A stretch of DNA of 7,290 nt from Verrucomicrobia bacterium UBA6775 (GTDB lineage: Bacteria > Verrucomicrobiota > Verrucomicrobiia > Limisphaerales > UBA1096): positions 1 to 7,290 of the forward strand of contig DKGH01000095.1 in the NCBI GenBank assembly GCA_002453165.1. The letters are read 5' to 3'. Position numbers and translations under genes: made by a program. Below the pieces are notes generated by a model that saw nothing but the letters and a program-made list of their open reading frames with translations, was not told the DNA's origin and made no database searches. Positions 1 through 6,490 of the stretch are shown here, piece after piece. The first letter of the stretch is position 1; each line of letters starts with the position of its first letter.

Positions 1-205
1 CTTGGAGGTCGACTTGGCCAAGCTTAAGGTGCCGCCCGGGCGACATGAATTTCACCTCGAATCCACCGTGAAAGGCAAATATCACTATCCGCCCTTGAAC
101 GGTAAAAAGAGCGCTAAAAAGCGGGACGTGACCTATCGTTTGTTCACCATGCCGATTGTGCTCGAGATCGCACCTGCTCCTACCCCTCAAACCGAGAAAA
201 AATAA
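1..205 (+). CDS. C-terminal end of an unrecognised protein (partial, 5' end outside window)
   Basis: This is an open frame entering from the left edge and ending at TAA (203-205). About 67 residues are visible. They alternate hydrophobic and charged or aromatic residues (VPPGRHEFHLES, KGKYHYPPL, YRLFTMPIVLEI), which looks like beta-strands of a sandwich domain. A Pro/Thr-rich, lysine-ended tail (APAPTPQTEKK) follows. There is a basic stretch, KKSAKKR, in the middle. I see no catalytic motif, membrane segment or recognisable family signature, and no function is proposed. The terminator-like hairpin 40 bases downstream suggests that this gene ends its own transcript and is not part of the next group. 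The reading frame is clean, with codon use like the next plus-strand genes, so it is very probably a real gene end. Confidence 0.7.
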   Translation, partial: LEVDLAKLKVPPGRHEFHLESTVKGKYHYPPLNGKKSAKKRDVTYRLFTMPIVLEIAPAPTPQTEKK

Positions 206-244
206 GGGTTTTTCCTAGGTTTCGATTGATTCTGTGTTTCCTTG

Positions 245-269
245 AAAATGGCATGATTTATGCCGTTTT
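245..269 (+). terminator. Putative intrinsic terminator after the partial upstream gene
   Basis: A ten-pair inverted repeat: AAAATGGCAT (245-254), loop GATTT, ATGCCGTTTT (260-269). Nine pairs are Watson-Crick and one is a T-G wobble when read on the plus strand. The A-tract and T-tract form the stem base, and four Ts end it. On the minus strand the wobble becomes a C-A mismatch, so plus-strand action is favoured. It sits 39 bases after the upstream stop and 53 bases before the next start. It is weaker than a textbook terminator because the T-run is short and is followed by GCCCC. Confidence 0.55.
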
Positions 270-300
270 GCCCCGAAACTTTTTCTCGCAATTTGGCCTA

Positions 301-308
301 AAAAAGGG
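301..308 (+). promoter_or_regulatory. Weak Shine-Dalgarno-like purine tract before the HPF gene
   Basis: AAAAAGGG is the only purine-rich stretch upstream of the ATG at 323. AAGGG could pair with 16S rRNA, but the spacing of 14 bases is longer than usual, so it may contribute little. No alternative ATG fits better. Confidence 0.3.
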
Positions 309-322
309 CACGATCGAACTCG

Positions 323-676
323 ATGAAATTAGTTCTCGATTCCCACAATGTTGAAGTCACCGATGCAATCAAGGAACATGTCCAAACTTGCGTCGATAAA
401 CTCGAACACATGAACCAGCGAGCCGTGGAGGCACGGGTTCACCTTGAGAGGGATCATGTTGGTCTGCCCACAAACAAGTTTAAGTGCGCCATCAATTTGT
501 ACTTCAAGGGGGCGGATTTGTTTGCGGAGGATTACGAAAACGACCTTTACGCGTCGATCGACTTGGTTACTAAAAAGATTCAGGCGCAACTTCGCAAACG
601 CCACAACAAGATTATTACCCGCCACCATTCCGTGGCGTCGAAGGCCAAGGAGGAGTTGCAGACGGCCAGTGTCTAA
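323..676 (+). CDS. hpf: Ribosome hibernation promoting factor, short form (HPF/RaiA family)
   Basis: A 117-residue protein of the family that binds the 30S decoding centre in stationary phase or stress, blocks tRNA and mRNA, and stores ribosomes inactive in the cytoplasm. The order of segments fits the beta-alpha-beta-beta-beta-alpha fold: an opening strand (MKLVLDSHNVEVT), helix 1 (about 13-30, AIKEHVQTCVDKLEH), central strands (about 34-68), and a second helix with the conserved DLYASIDLVTKKIQAQLRK (75-92), followed by basic residues that would face rRNA. Its length matches short HPF or YfiA (about 95-115 residues). The C-terminal dimerisation domain of long HPF is absent, so 100S ribosome formation would need a separate partner, as in enterobacteria. 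The gene follows a terminator-like hairpin and precedes the amidohydrolase by 21 bases. It could equally be called raiA; the sequence alone does not separate the two. Confidence 0.93.
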   Translation: MKLVLDSHNVEVTDAIKEHVQTCVDKLEHMNQRAVEARVHLERDHVGLPTNKFKCAINLYFKGADLFAEDYENDLYASIDLVTKKIQAQLRKRHNKIITRHHSVASKAKEELQTASV

Positions 677-697
677 TGGGTTGTTGTTAATCAATTA

Positions 698-1951
698 ATG
701 ATTCTTCGAGCGAGAGCAATCTGGGCTCGGAAAGGACGCGTCATTACGGATGGCGCGCTGCAGGTTTGCGGCGACAAAATCGGAAAACTGGGTCGGCGAG
801 ATGAGGTGGTGCCCGATCAGTGCGAGCCGGTGATTGATATCGGAGAGTCGATCGTTTTTCCGGCTTTCGTCAATGCGCACTGTCATCTGGATTATACCGG
901 TCTCGCGGGCGAGTTAACGCCCGGGAATTCCTTCACGGATTGGGTTAAGCAAATCGTGGAGGTGAAGCGGACGCTTACGCAGGAGGAGCATGAATCGGCC
1001 TGGCTGGCCGGTGCCGGGATGTTGATGCAAACCGGGTGTGGCACGGTGGCCAACATTGAGTCGATCCCGGGAATGTTCGCCCGCTTGGCAAATCAAACGC
1101 CTCTGCAGGTTTGCCCCTTTACTGAAATCATCGGCTACAATGAAGATGATGCATGTGAAGCGTTGGAATTGGCCAGACGCGAGTTAAGCTGCAATGAACC
1201 ACTGGCGTTGGTTGCCGGCATCTCACCACACGCACCGTATACGACCACACCGGAATCGCTAAGTGCCTTGGCGGGGTTGGCTGATGAACTTAATGTGCCG
1301 ACTGCGATCCATGTTTCCGAGTCGATGGATGAATGGCGGATGTTCACCGATAGCGGGGGAGCTTTGTTCGACAGCATGAGGGCGCTTGGGCGACCATCGA
1401 GCGATTGTGGTTTGGGCACTCCTGTCGAGCACGTGAGCCGGTCGCAGGGCTTGGCCAAGCGCACGTTGGTTATTCATGCCAATCAACTTGGGGAGTCGGA
1501 CTATGGGTTGTTGGCCAAGCCGGGGGTGAGTGTTGTTCATTGCCCGGGGAGTCACGCTTGGTTCGGGCATGAGAGGTTTGAGTATGAGCGCTTGGCCAAG
1601 GCGGGGGTGAATATTTGCCTTGGGACGGACAGCTTGGCCAGTTCGGGCGGGAACGGTTCTGCTCAAGGGTTAACCATGTTCAATGAGATGAAACGATTCA
1701 GCAATCAGTACCCGGAGGTGTCGTCGGATGAGATTATTGGGATGGCGACTTGGAACGGCGCCGCAGCGCTTGGCCTGCGCGATGTGCTTGGTCAACTGAT
1801 TGAGGGTGCTTTTGCCAATCTCGCGATCATCCCGTTGACGAACCCGTTGGCTGATGTGTCAGACTTGATAGTGAACCACGCTGGGCCGGTTGGTTCGTTG
1901 ATGATTGCCGGGAAACGCGTTTTCTCCTGCCCGAAAACGATTGCGAATTGA
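698..1951 (+). CDS. Metal-dependent amidohydrolase / deaminase (SAH deaminase, MtaD or aminodeoxyfutalosine deaminase type)
   Basis: A 417-residue cytosolic hydrolase of the TRZ/ATZ branch of the amidohydrolase superfamily. A small N-terminal beta domain (about 1-55) leads into a TIM barrel, and the composite beta domain closes at the C-terminus (about 365-410). The metal and catalytic residues expected for this branch are present: HCH (His61, His63), SPHAPYT (His178), HVSES (His205, Glu208), His260, HCPGSHAWFG (His281) and GTDSLASS (Asp311). Known relatives deaminate adenine-type rings such as S-adenosylhomocysteine, methylthioadenosine or aminodeoxyfutalosine (MqnF, menaquinone synthesis). 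The NAHCHLDYT and F-x-x-W (79-82) pattern recalls the MqnF-like group, but no other menaquinone gene is visible, so the substrate stays open. The ATG at 698 is the first start after the HPF stop in this frame. No Shine-Dalgarno is seen, so coupled translation from the HPF gene is possible. Confidence 0.9.
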   Translation: MILRARAIWARKGRVITDGALQVCGDKIGKLGRRDEVVPDQCEPVIDIGESIVFPAFVNAHCHLDYTGLAGELTPGNSFTDWVKQIVEVKRTLTQEEHESAWLAGAGMLMQTGCGTVANIESIPGMFARLANQTPLQVCPFTEIIGYNEDDACEALELARRELSCNEPLALVAGISPHAPYTTTPESLSALAGLADELNVPTAIHVSESMDEWRMFTDSGGALFDSMRALGRPSSDCGLGTPVEHVSRSQGLAKRTLVIHANQLGESDYGLLAKPGVSVVHCPGSHAWFGHERFEYERLAKAGVNICLGTDSLASSGGNGSAQGLTMFNEMKRFSNQYPEVSSDEIIGMATWNGAAALGLRDVLGQLIEGAFANLAIIPLTNPLADVSDLIVNHAGPVGSLMIAGKRVFSCPKTIAN

Positions 1952-1989
1952 CGGCGTAGGGGGATTTGGAGAATCTTCCCGCCCTTTTT

Positions 1990-1994
1990 GGAAG
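1990..1994 (+). promoter_or_regulatory. Ribosome binding site deciding the kinase start
   Basis: GGAAG lies five bases before the ATG at 2000. It favours that ATG over the in-frame TTG at 1988, which overlaps this site and has no well-spaced purine tract of its own. Confidence 0.55.
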
Positions 1995-1999
1995 CAAAC

Positions 2000-3100
2000 A
2001 TGTCAGTCCTACAAGTTAAAGATGCGGCGTCGTGCAACTACGACCAAATTTCACTGGGAGAAATCATGCTCCGGTTGGATCCCGGCGATGGTCGGGTGCG
2101 TACCACGCGGCAGTTTGATGTTTGGGAAGGCGGGGGCGAGTATAACGTCGCGCGAGGGCTGAAGCGATGCTTCGGGCTTCGGACAGGAGTGATCACGGCG
2201 TTCGCAGATAACGAGGTTGGTCGACTAATTGAGGATTTTATTTTGCAGGGAGGCGTCGACACCTCAATGATCAAGTGGGAACCGTTCGATGGGTTGGGCC
2301 GTGAGGTGCGCAATGGATTGAATTTTACCGAGCGTGGATTCGGGATACGAGGGGCAGTTGGTGTGCCGGATCGCGGGCTTACGGCGGCATCAAAAATGAA
2401 GCCAAGTGATTTTGACTGGGAGGATATTTTCGGAAACCAAGGCGTACGTTGGTTGCACACGGGGGGGATATTTGCAGCGCTGTCCGAATCGACGGCGGAG
2501 ACGGTGATTGAAGCTGTGAAGACCGCCCGCAAACATGGGACGATCATTTCCTACGACCTCAACTACCGACCGTCGTTATGGAAGAGCATCGGTGGGCTTG
2601 AAAAGGCTCAGGAGGTGAATCGAGAGATCGCCAAGTACATCGACGTGATGATCGGCAACGAAGAGGATTTCACTGCCTGCCTCGGATTTGAGGTGGAGGG
2701 AGTTGATGAAAATATTTCCTCAATCGATGTCGACAAATTCAAGGCGATGATCAACACGGCCGTCAGTGAATTTCCGAATTTCAAGGTGACTGCCACGACA
2801 TTGCGAGCCGTCAAGACGGCGACAGTCAATGACTGGGGTGCGATTTGTTGGGCTGGTGGAGAATTTTACGAATCCGAACACAGGCCCGACCTCGAGATTT
2901 TTGATCGGGTCGGAGGAGGGGACAGCTTCGCGTCCGGCTTAATTTACGGCCTTATGGAAATCGGTGATCCTGCCATGGCGGTCCAGTATGGGGCGGCACA
3001 TGGGGCACTCGCCATGACCACGCCTGGGGACACTTCAATGGCCACCAAGGCGGATGTGGAAAAACTGGTCGCCGGAGGCGGTGCCAGGGTCGTTCGGTAG
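2000..3100 (+). CDS. kdgK: PfkB-family sugar kinase, probable 2-dehydro-3-deoxygluconokinase
   Basis: A 366-residue cytosolic kinase of the ribokinase/PfkB family. The probable reaction is ATP-dependent phosphorylation of 2-keto-3-deoxygluconate to KDPG, which feeds Entner-Doudoroff-type breakdown of uronates and pectin- or alginate-derived sugars. Visible elements, numbered from the ATG at 2000: the substrate-side glycine motif GGGEYNVARG (44-53), DLNYRPSLW (186-194) and GNEEDF (219-224) typical of KdgK-like members, and the PfkB signature-2 region DRVGGGDSFASG (302-313), with Asp308 as the expected catalytic base. The anion-hole motif is GGGD where most family members have GAGD. The protein is longer than the usual 310 residues. 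I recall this variant from Bacteroidetes and PVC bacteria, but that is memory and not a search. No KDPG aldolase gene adjoins it, so the substrate is inferred (family 0.95, KDG specificity about 0.6). The gene ends five bases from the convergent TPR gene. Confidence 0.88.
   Translation: MSVLQVKDAASCNYDQISLGEIMLRLDPGDGRVRTTRQFDVWEGGGEYNVARGLKRCFGLRTGVITAFADNEVGRLIEDFILQGGVDTSMIKWEPFDGLGREVRNGLNFTERGFGIRGAVGVPDRGLTAASKMKPSDFDWEDIFGNQGVRWLHTGGIFAALSESTAETVIEAVKTARKHGTIISYDLNYRPSLWKSIGGLEKAQEVNREIAKYIDVMIGNEEDFTACLGFEVEGVDENISSIDVDKFKAMINTAVSEFPNFKVTATTLRAVKTATVNDWGAICWAGGEFYESEHRPDLEIFDRVGGGDSFASGLIYGLMEIGDPAMAVQYGAAHGALAMTTPGDTSMATKADVEKLVAGGGARVVR
3060..3087 (-). terminator. Putative intrinsic terminator of the flagellin-TPR transcript, inside the kinase coding sequence
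   Basis: Read on the minus strand: CTGG, CAC, CGCC, loop TCC, GGCG, A, CCAG, then TTTTT. That is two four-pair GC-rich stems separated by a 3-by-1 internal loop, followed directly by five Ts (3064-3060). It starts 18 bases after the TPR stop codon, the expected place for a terminator. On the plus strand the same bases encode the last residues of the kinase, and no T-run follows the hairpin, so it should act in one direction only. Confidence 0.55.
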
Positions 3101-3105
3101 TATCT

Positions 3106-5484
3106 TTAAGCGATCTTTTCAGATACAACCTTCAGGTTCTCGATCGCCAATTCGTTTTCCGGATCGAACTCCAGAACGCGTTCGTATGTGGCTTTCGCGG
3201 TTTCAAGGTCGTTGCTCTTGAAAAAGCAGACAGCCAGAGCAAGAAGCGCTTCAACGTTGCCAGCATCCTGCTTGATAATGGCGATGTAGTCTGTGCCTGC
3301 ATTCTTGAAGTTGGCATTCCCCAATTCATAGTCGCCGCGTGTTTTCAACGCTGGTGCGTATTCAGGATCATGGGTCAACGCCTTATCGAGAAACGATTTG
3401 AATCGGTCCATGTTTCCAGCCTGATATTCAGCAAGAGCGAGCCTCGTCAGATAGTCCGGAGAATCGGGCTGAAGTTCAACTGCCTTACTTAGATTTGTGA
3501 CCGCTTCTTGGTTAAGTTGAGCCTCAAACTCCAAGCTGCCAAGTGTTGCATGTATTTCAGCATTGTCTGTTTCCAGATTCGCTGCGCGCCTCAAGTGGTC
3601 TAAAGCAGAAAGCGTGTTGCCTTCAGTGTAACACTTCGAAGCGGACTCCAATAATGATTCAACGTTCGTTGGGTTTTCGACCTGCTGAGCAGTTTTAGAG
3701 TGATCTATTGCATTGAGATTATTTTGTGCCAACTCATTGTCAGGATCGATCGATAGTATTTTCTCGTATGTACCCTTTGCACCTTGAGGGTTGCCCAGTT
3801 TGAACTCGCAAATTGCAGAACATTGCAGGAGATATACGTCCTCCGGTGATTGCTCCATGAGTATTTGAAAATCAGTCAGTGCACCCTGATAATCCTCGGT
3901 CAGATATAAGATTTTCCCGCGCAACCTCTGGGCATCAATGCTGTAATTTCGGCTCAAAGACTCGTTGACTGCCAGTAGGGCATCATCTTGGTTGCCGAGA
4001 TTTAATTCAGCAAGTGAAAGCTGAGTCCAGGCTTCAGGTGCAGTGGGATCGAGGTCAATCGCCTTATTTATAAGGCTCTTGGCTGTTTTAAATTCACCCA
4101 ATTGGATGGTCATCGTGCTCAGTGAAAGGAGCACCTCATAATTTTCCGGCGTAACTTCAAAAATCTTCTTGAGAATGGACTTTACCTCGTTGCTTTGCTT
4201 GTCGAGATAGGCCAACTCAAAATCAACAAGATTTTGCTCCAGTCCGTTGCAATCCACAATTTCCTCGTCTTCCGGAATAGTGTGGGAAACTGTTCCTTCA
4301 CCGTTGGACAGGACTTCGAGGTTTTGAATCGCGCATTGGTTTTCAGGGTCTATTTCCAACACCCTCCGATAGACAATTTCTGCAGTGGGGGAGTCGCCTC
4401 CTTTATGAAAACAGTAGCCAAGCGCCAGATAGAATTCAGCGAATTCCGGATTCTGCTCGATTAGGTTCGCAAAAATTCGACCGGCATCATGGAACCTGCC
4501 AGTTTGCATGTTTATTTTGGCTAGAAAACGAAGGGCTTCCTGGTGTTGAGGATCAATTTCCAATGCAATACCAATTGAGGATTCGAACTCATCAATTTCA
4601 CCGGCCGATAGAGCCGCCATCGCCAGTCTTGTATAGGCATCGGCACTGCTGGGTGTCAGTTCGATTTCTTTTCTGAACATCTCCCGAGCCTTTTGGTATT
4701 TTCCTAGTTTAAAATAGACACCTCCCAATGCTGAAACGATAACCGTTTCATTGGGGGCAAGAGTTACTGCTTCCTCAAGGGTTTCAGCTGTGGAATCCGG
4801 ATTGCCAGAATTGTTAAAAAACTCCGCATCCTCTAGCAATGAATGAAGCTTGTCGCTTGGGATATTGTCTGCTTGGACGTCGGGATCTTGTGTGGTTTCG
4901 GGTGCGTCCGGTTCAGTCAATTTGTTTTTGCAGGCAACCATGTTATCCAATGCCAAATCGTTAGATGGATCTATGGTCAGAACTCTTTCATAACAATCTT
5001 TTGCCGACTCGAACTCCCGGCCTTCATAAAGGCAGCTGCCGAGCCGCATTAGGACATCGGTGTCATCAGGGTTTGTTTGGAGAATCTTCAAATAAGCCAT
5101 CCCGGCGTCAGCCTTCGAGCCGTGTTGAAAGTTAAGGTCGCCCAGCAACTTCAATGAGTCGGCATGATCCGGGGCGATGGTAAGGGCTGATTGCAGGGCT
5201 GTCTCGAATTCGTCGATCTTTTCATCGCGGAGAAATGCTAGGGCGAGGAAGGTCCAGTAATCAGGTTTTTCAGGTGCCAATTTCGTTGCCTCCTGATATT
5301 TCTCGATGGCACTGGGGAACTCGCCGGCTTGGAATTGGATGTTGCCCCAAGTGGCCCAAAACTCGGCGTTCTCAGGTTGTTGGTCAACGGCCTTTTCGAT
5401 CTGCTGAGCCGCAGCGGAGTAGTCGTTATTGCTGTAGCAATCATCAGCTTTCTTTAATATTTGATCCAAGCAATCGTTTGTCAT
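3106..5484 (-). CDS. Large tetratricopeptide-repeat protein in the flagellin cluster
   Basis: A 792-residue protein made almost wholly of TPR helix pairs. I can place about twenty 34-residue units by their pattern of a W/L-G/A-Y/F core and a closing D-P or A-P. They fall into four modules of five units: residues 1-190, 211-395, 413-600 and 607-792, joined by short acidic or polar linkers such as EPDAPETTQDPDVQ (191-204). Each module closes with a similar segment: YERVLTIDPSNDLA, YRRVLEIDPENQCA, YEKILSIDPDNELA and YERVLEFDPENELA. There is no signal peptide, membrane segment, glycosyltransferase or other enzymatic domain, so the protein should be a cytoplasmic scaffold. TPRs generally bind peptides or partner proteins. 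The start codon is 18 bases after the flagellin stop on the same strand, with no terminator between, so co-transcription is likely. No Shine-Dalgarno precedes the ATG; the upstream bases contain CCTCC instead. A role in flagellin handling or motility is inferred from position only. Confidence 0.93.
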   Translation of the reverse strand: MTNDCLDQILKKADDCYSNNDYSAAAQQIEKAVDQQPENAEFWATWGNIQFQAGEFPSAIEKYQEATKLAPEKPDYWTFLALAFLRDEKIDEFETALQSALTIAPDHADSLKLLGDLNFQHGSKADAGMAYLKILQTNPDDTDVLMRLGSCLYEGREFESAKDCYERVLTIDPSNDLALDNMVACKNKLTEPDAPETTQDPDVQADNIPSDKLHSLLEDAEFFNNSGNPDSTAETLEEAVTLAPNETVIVSALGGVYFKLGKYQKAREMFRKEIELTPSSADAYTRLAMAALSAGEIDEFESSIGIALEIDPQHQEALRFLAKINMQTGRFHDAGRIFANLIEQNPEFAEFYLALGYCFHKGGDSPTAEIVYRRVLEIDPENQCAIQNLEVLSNGEGTVSHTIPEDEEIVDCNGLEQNLVDFELAYLDKQSNEVKSILKKIFEVTPENYEVLLSLSTMTIQLGEFKTAKSLINKAIDLDPTAPEAWTQLSLAELNLGNQDDALLAVNESLSRNYSIDAQRLRGKILYLTEDYQGALTDFQILMEQSPEDVYLLQCSAICEFKLGNPQGAKGTYEKILSIDPDNELAQNNLNAIDHSKTAQQVENPTNVESLLESASKCYTEGNTLSALDHLRRAANLETDNAEIHATLGSLEFEAQLNQEAVTNLSKAVELQPDSPDYLTRLALAEYQAGNMDRFKSFLDKALTHDPEYAPALKTRGDYELGNANFKNAGTDYIAIIKQDAGNVEALLALAVCFFKSNDLETAKATYERVLEFDPENELAIENLKVVSEKIA
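3109..5484 (-). repeat. Four tandem protein-level modules of about 190 residues in the TPR gene
   Basis: Module 1 covers 5484-4915, module 2 covers 4854-4300, module 3 covers 4248-3685 and module 4 covers 3666-3109. The Asp of the closing D-P motif falls at residues 172, 379, 580 and 774, giving periods of 207, 201 and 194 residues. Modules 1 and 2 share KIDEFETALQSALTIAP versus EIDEFESSIGIALEIDP at the same place, and module 4 has NMDRFKSFLDKALTHDP there. The DNA copies have diverged, so the repeat shows in protein and much less in bases. Confidence 0.8.
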
Positions 5485-5502
5485 GGTGTTTACTGGAGGT
5501 TG

Positions 5503-6477
5503 TTAAGTTAGGAGTTGTAAAACTGTTTTGGGCATCGCATTCGCCTGCGAAAGCATTGAGGTTCCACTCTGGGCCAATATTTGAAATCGAGCAAAATTGG
5601 TGGCCTCTTCAGCCACATTAACATCAGTTATTCTGCTTTTTGCTTCACCCATGTTTTCCTTGGTGGAAGTCAATTGTGAGTTCGTAAAGGATAGTCGACT
5701 TTCGATCGCTCCGAGTTTTGCACGATGTTCTGCAATTCTTGAGATGGCTGCCTTTAAGGATACCAATGCAACGCGTGCATCATGAGCGGTTTTCAAATTA
5801 AAATGATTGCTTTGGGTGTCGGCAAGGGCTGAGGCAGTAGCGTCATCCTTGATCTGCAAATGTTCGACATTGGCAATGATTTCATCTGCGTTTTCATGGG
5901 CGGCAGCGTCCACTGCATCAACGTAATAGTCTGTCGATGTGTTACCGGCGTTTGTTCCGTCGGATTTCAAAACAGAAACAGGTGCGAGCAGTTGGCCTCG
6001 GTACAGGTTGATTGCTGGGAGCGTGAACTCGGTGCCGGTTGAATCTATGGTGAGTTTGATATCGATGCCGGAAAAGAGGGGAACTTCATTAAATTCCTTG
6101 GTCTCCAAGTTAAGCACGAAATCTTTTAGTTGCTGAAATTCCTTGTCATACAACTCTCGGTCCTTGTTGGATTTCGTCGCATCCTGCGCTCGCAGACTGA
6201 GTTCCCCCATGCGGGCAACGGCCTTGTTGGCGGTTTGGAGGAATCCGTCTTGCGTCTGCGTAAATGAAATCGCGTTCCCGATATTATCGAGTGAGGCGTT
6301 GATTCTTTTTAATTTCGAATCAATCCTGGAACTGACCGCGAGGCCAGCTGCATCGTCGGAGGGGTTGACGATCTTGGAGCCTGATGAGAGTCGAAACAGT
6401 GAACTCGACAATGCCCTGTTGCTAACCGCCAGGTTGCTGGCGGTTTTTTCTGCAACATTGTTTGAGTTGATAACCAC
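5503..6477 (-). CDS. fliC: Flagellin, second copy in the cluster (complete, divergent)
   Basis: A 324-residue flagellin, the filament subunit exported unfolded through the flagellar type III system, so no cleaved signal is expected. The start is GTG (6477-6475), giving MVINSN, the normal flagellin opening; an in-frame stop lies a few codons upstream. The N-terminal D0/D1 part (about 1-140) carries RLSSGSKIVNPSDDAAGLAV (29-48) and TQTQDGF (73-79). The variable, surface-exposed middle spans about 141-225. The C-terminal D1/D0 part ends SGTSMLSQANAMPKTVLQLL. No cysteine is present, as is usual for flagellins. Compared with the upstream copy it carries roughly 50 extra residues in the middle. It also has EFNEVPLF where the other copy and most relatives have EFNG, and DVNVAEEAT where the other has DLDMAEEAT. 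It may be a minor filament component. No Shine-Dalgarno sequence precedes the start. Confidence 0.95.
   Translation of the reverse strand: MVINSNNVAEKTASNLAVSNRALSSSLFRLSSGSKIVNPSDDAAGLAVSSRIDSKLKRINASLDNIGNAISFTQTQDGFLQTANKAVARMGELSLRAQDATKSNKDRELYDKEFQQLKDFVLNLETKEFNEVPLFSGIDIKLTIDSTGTEFTLPAINLYRGQLLAPVSVLKSDGTNAGNTSTDYYVDAVDAAAHENADEIIANVEHLQIKDDATASALADTQSNHFNLKTAHDARVALVSLKAAISRIAEHRAKLGAIESRLSFTNSQLTSTKENMGEAKSRITDVNVAEEATNFARFQILAQSGTSMLSQANAMPKTVLQLLT
6424..6449 (+). terminator. Strong terminator-like hairpin antisense to the flagellin start
   Basis: On the plus strand: AACCGCCAG (6424-6432), loop GTTG, CTGGCGGTT (6437-6445), then TTTT. The stem is nine perfect pairs, and the T-run counts six with the stem-base Ts. 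It has textbook form for plus-strand transcription but lies inside the flagellin gene, covering codons 11-18. On the flagellin mRNA the same bases form a hairpin that begins about 33 bases after the start codon, with no T-run following. Confidence 0.5.
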
Positions 6478-6490
6478 GATGCTTGGTGTT

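Noticed and set aside
268..302. Possible sigma-70 promoter before the HPF gene
   Set aside because: TTGCCC at 268 has no acceptable -10 box at 16-18 bases; the alternatives I tried were no better.
329..694. A 121-residue open frame antisense to the HPF gene
   Set aside because: It lies wholly opposite a well-recognised family protein, has no family pattern and no ribosome binding site.
1259..1666. Open frames antisense to the amidohydrolase
   Set aside because: The sense frame carries all catalytic residues of a known family; the antisense products show no domain pattern.
1988..1999. TTG at 1988 as the kinase start
   Set aside because: The ATG at 2000 has GGAAG five bases upstream, while the TTG overlaps that site and lacks its own.
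2038..2547. A 169-residue open frame antisense to the kinase
   Set aside because: Ser/Pro/Arg-rich shadow of a clear PfkB gene, without a recognisable motif.
2917..2926. GGGD in place of GAGD as a sign of a dead kinase
   Set aside because: The catalytic Asp is retained and the change is conservative; I recall it in intact relatives.
3174..3183. Perfect palindrome GAACGCGTTC
   Set aside because: It has no loop, lies inside TPR coding sequence and is isolated; a ten-base palindrome like this is expected by chance in a window this long.
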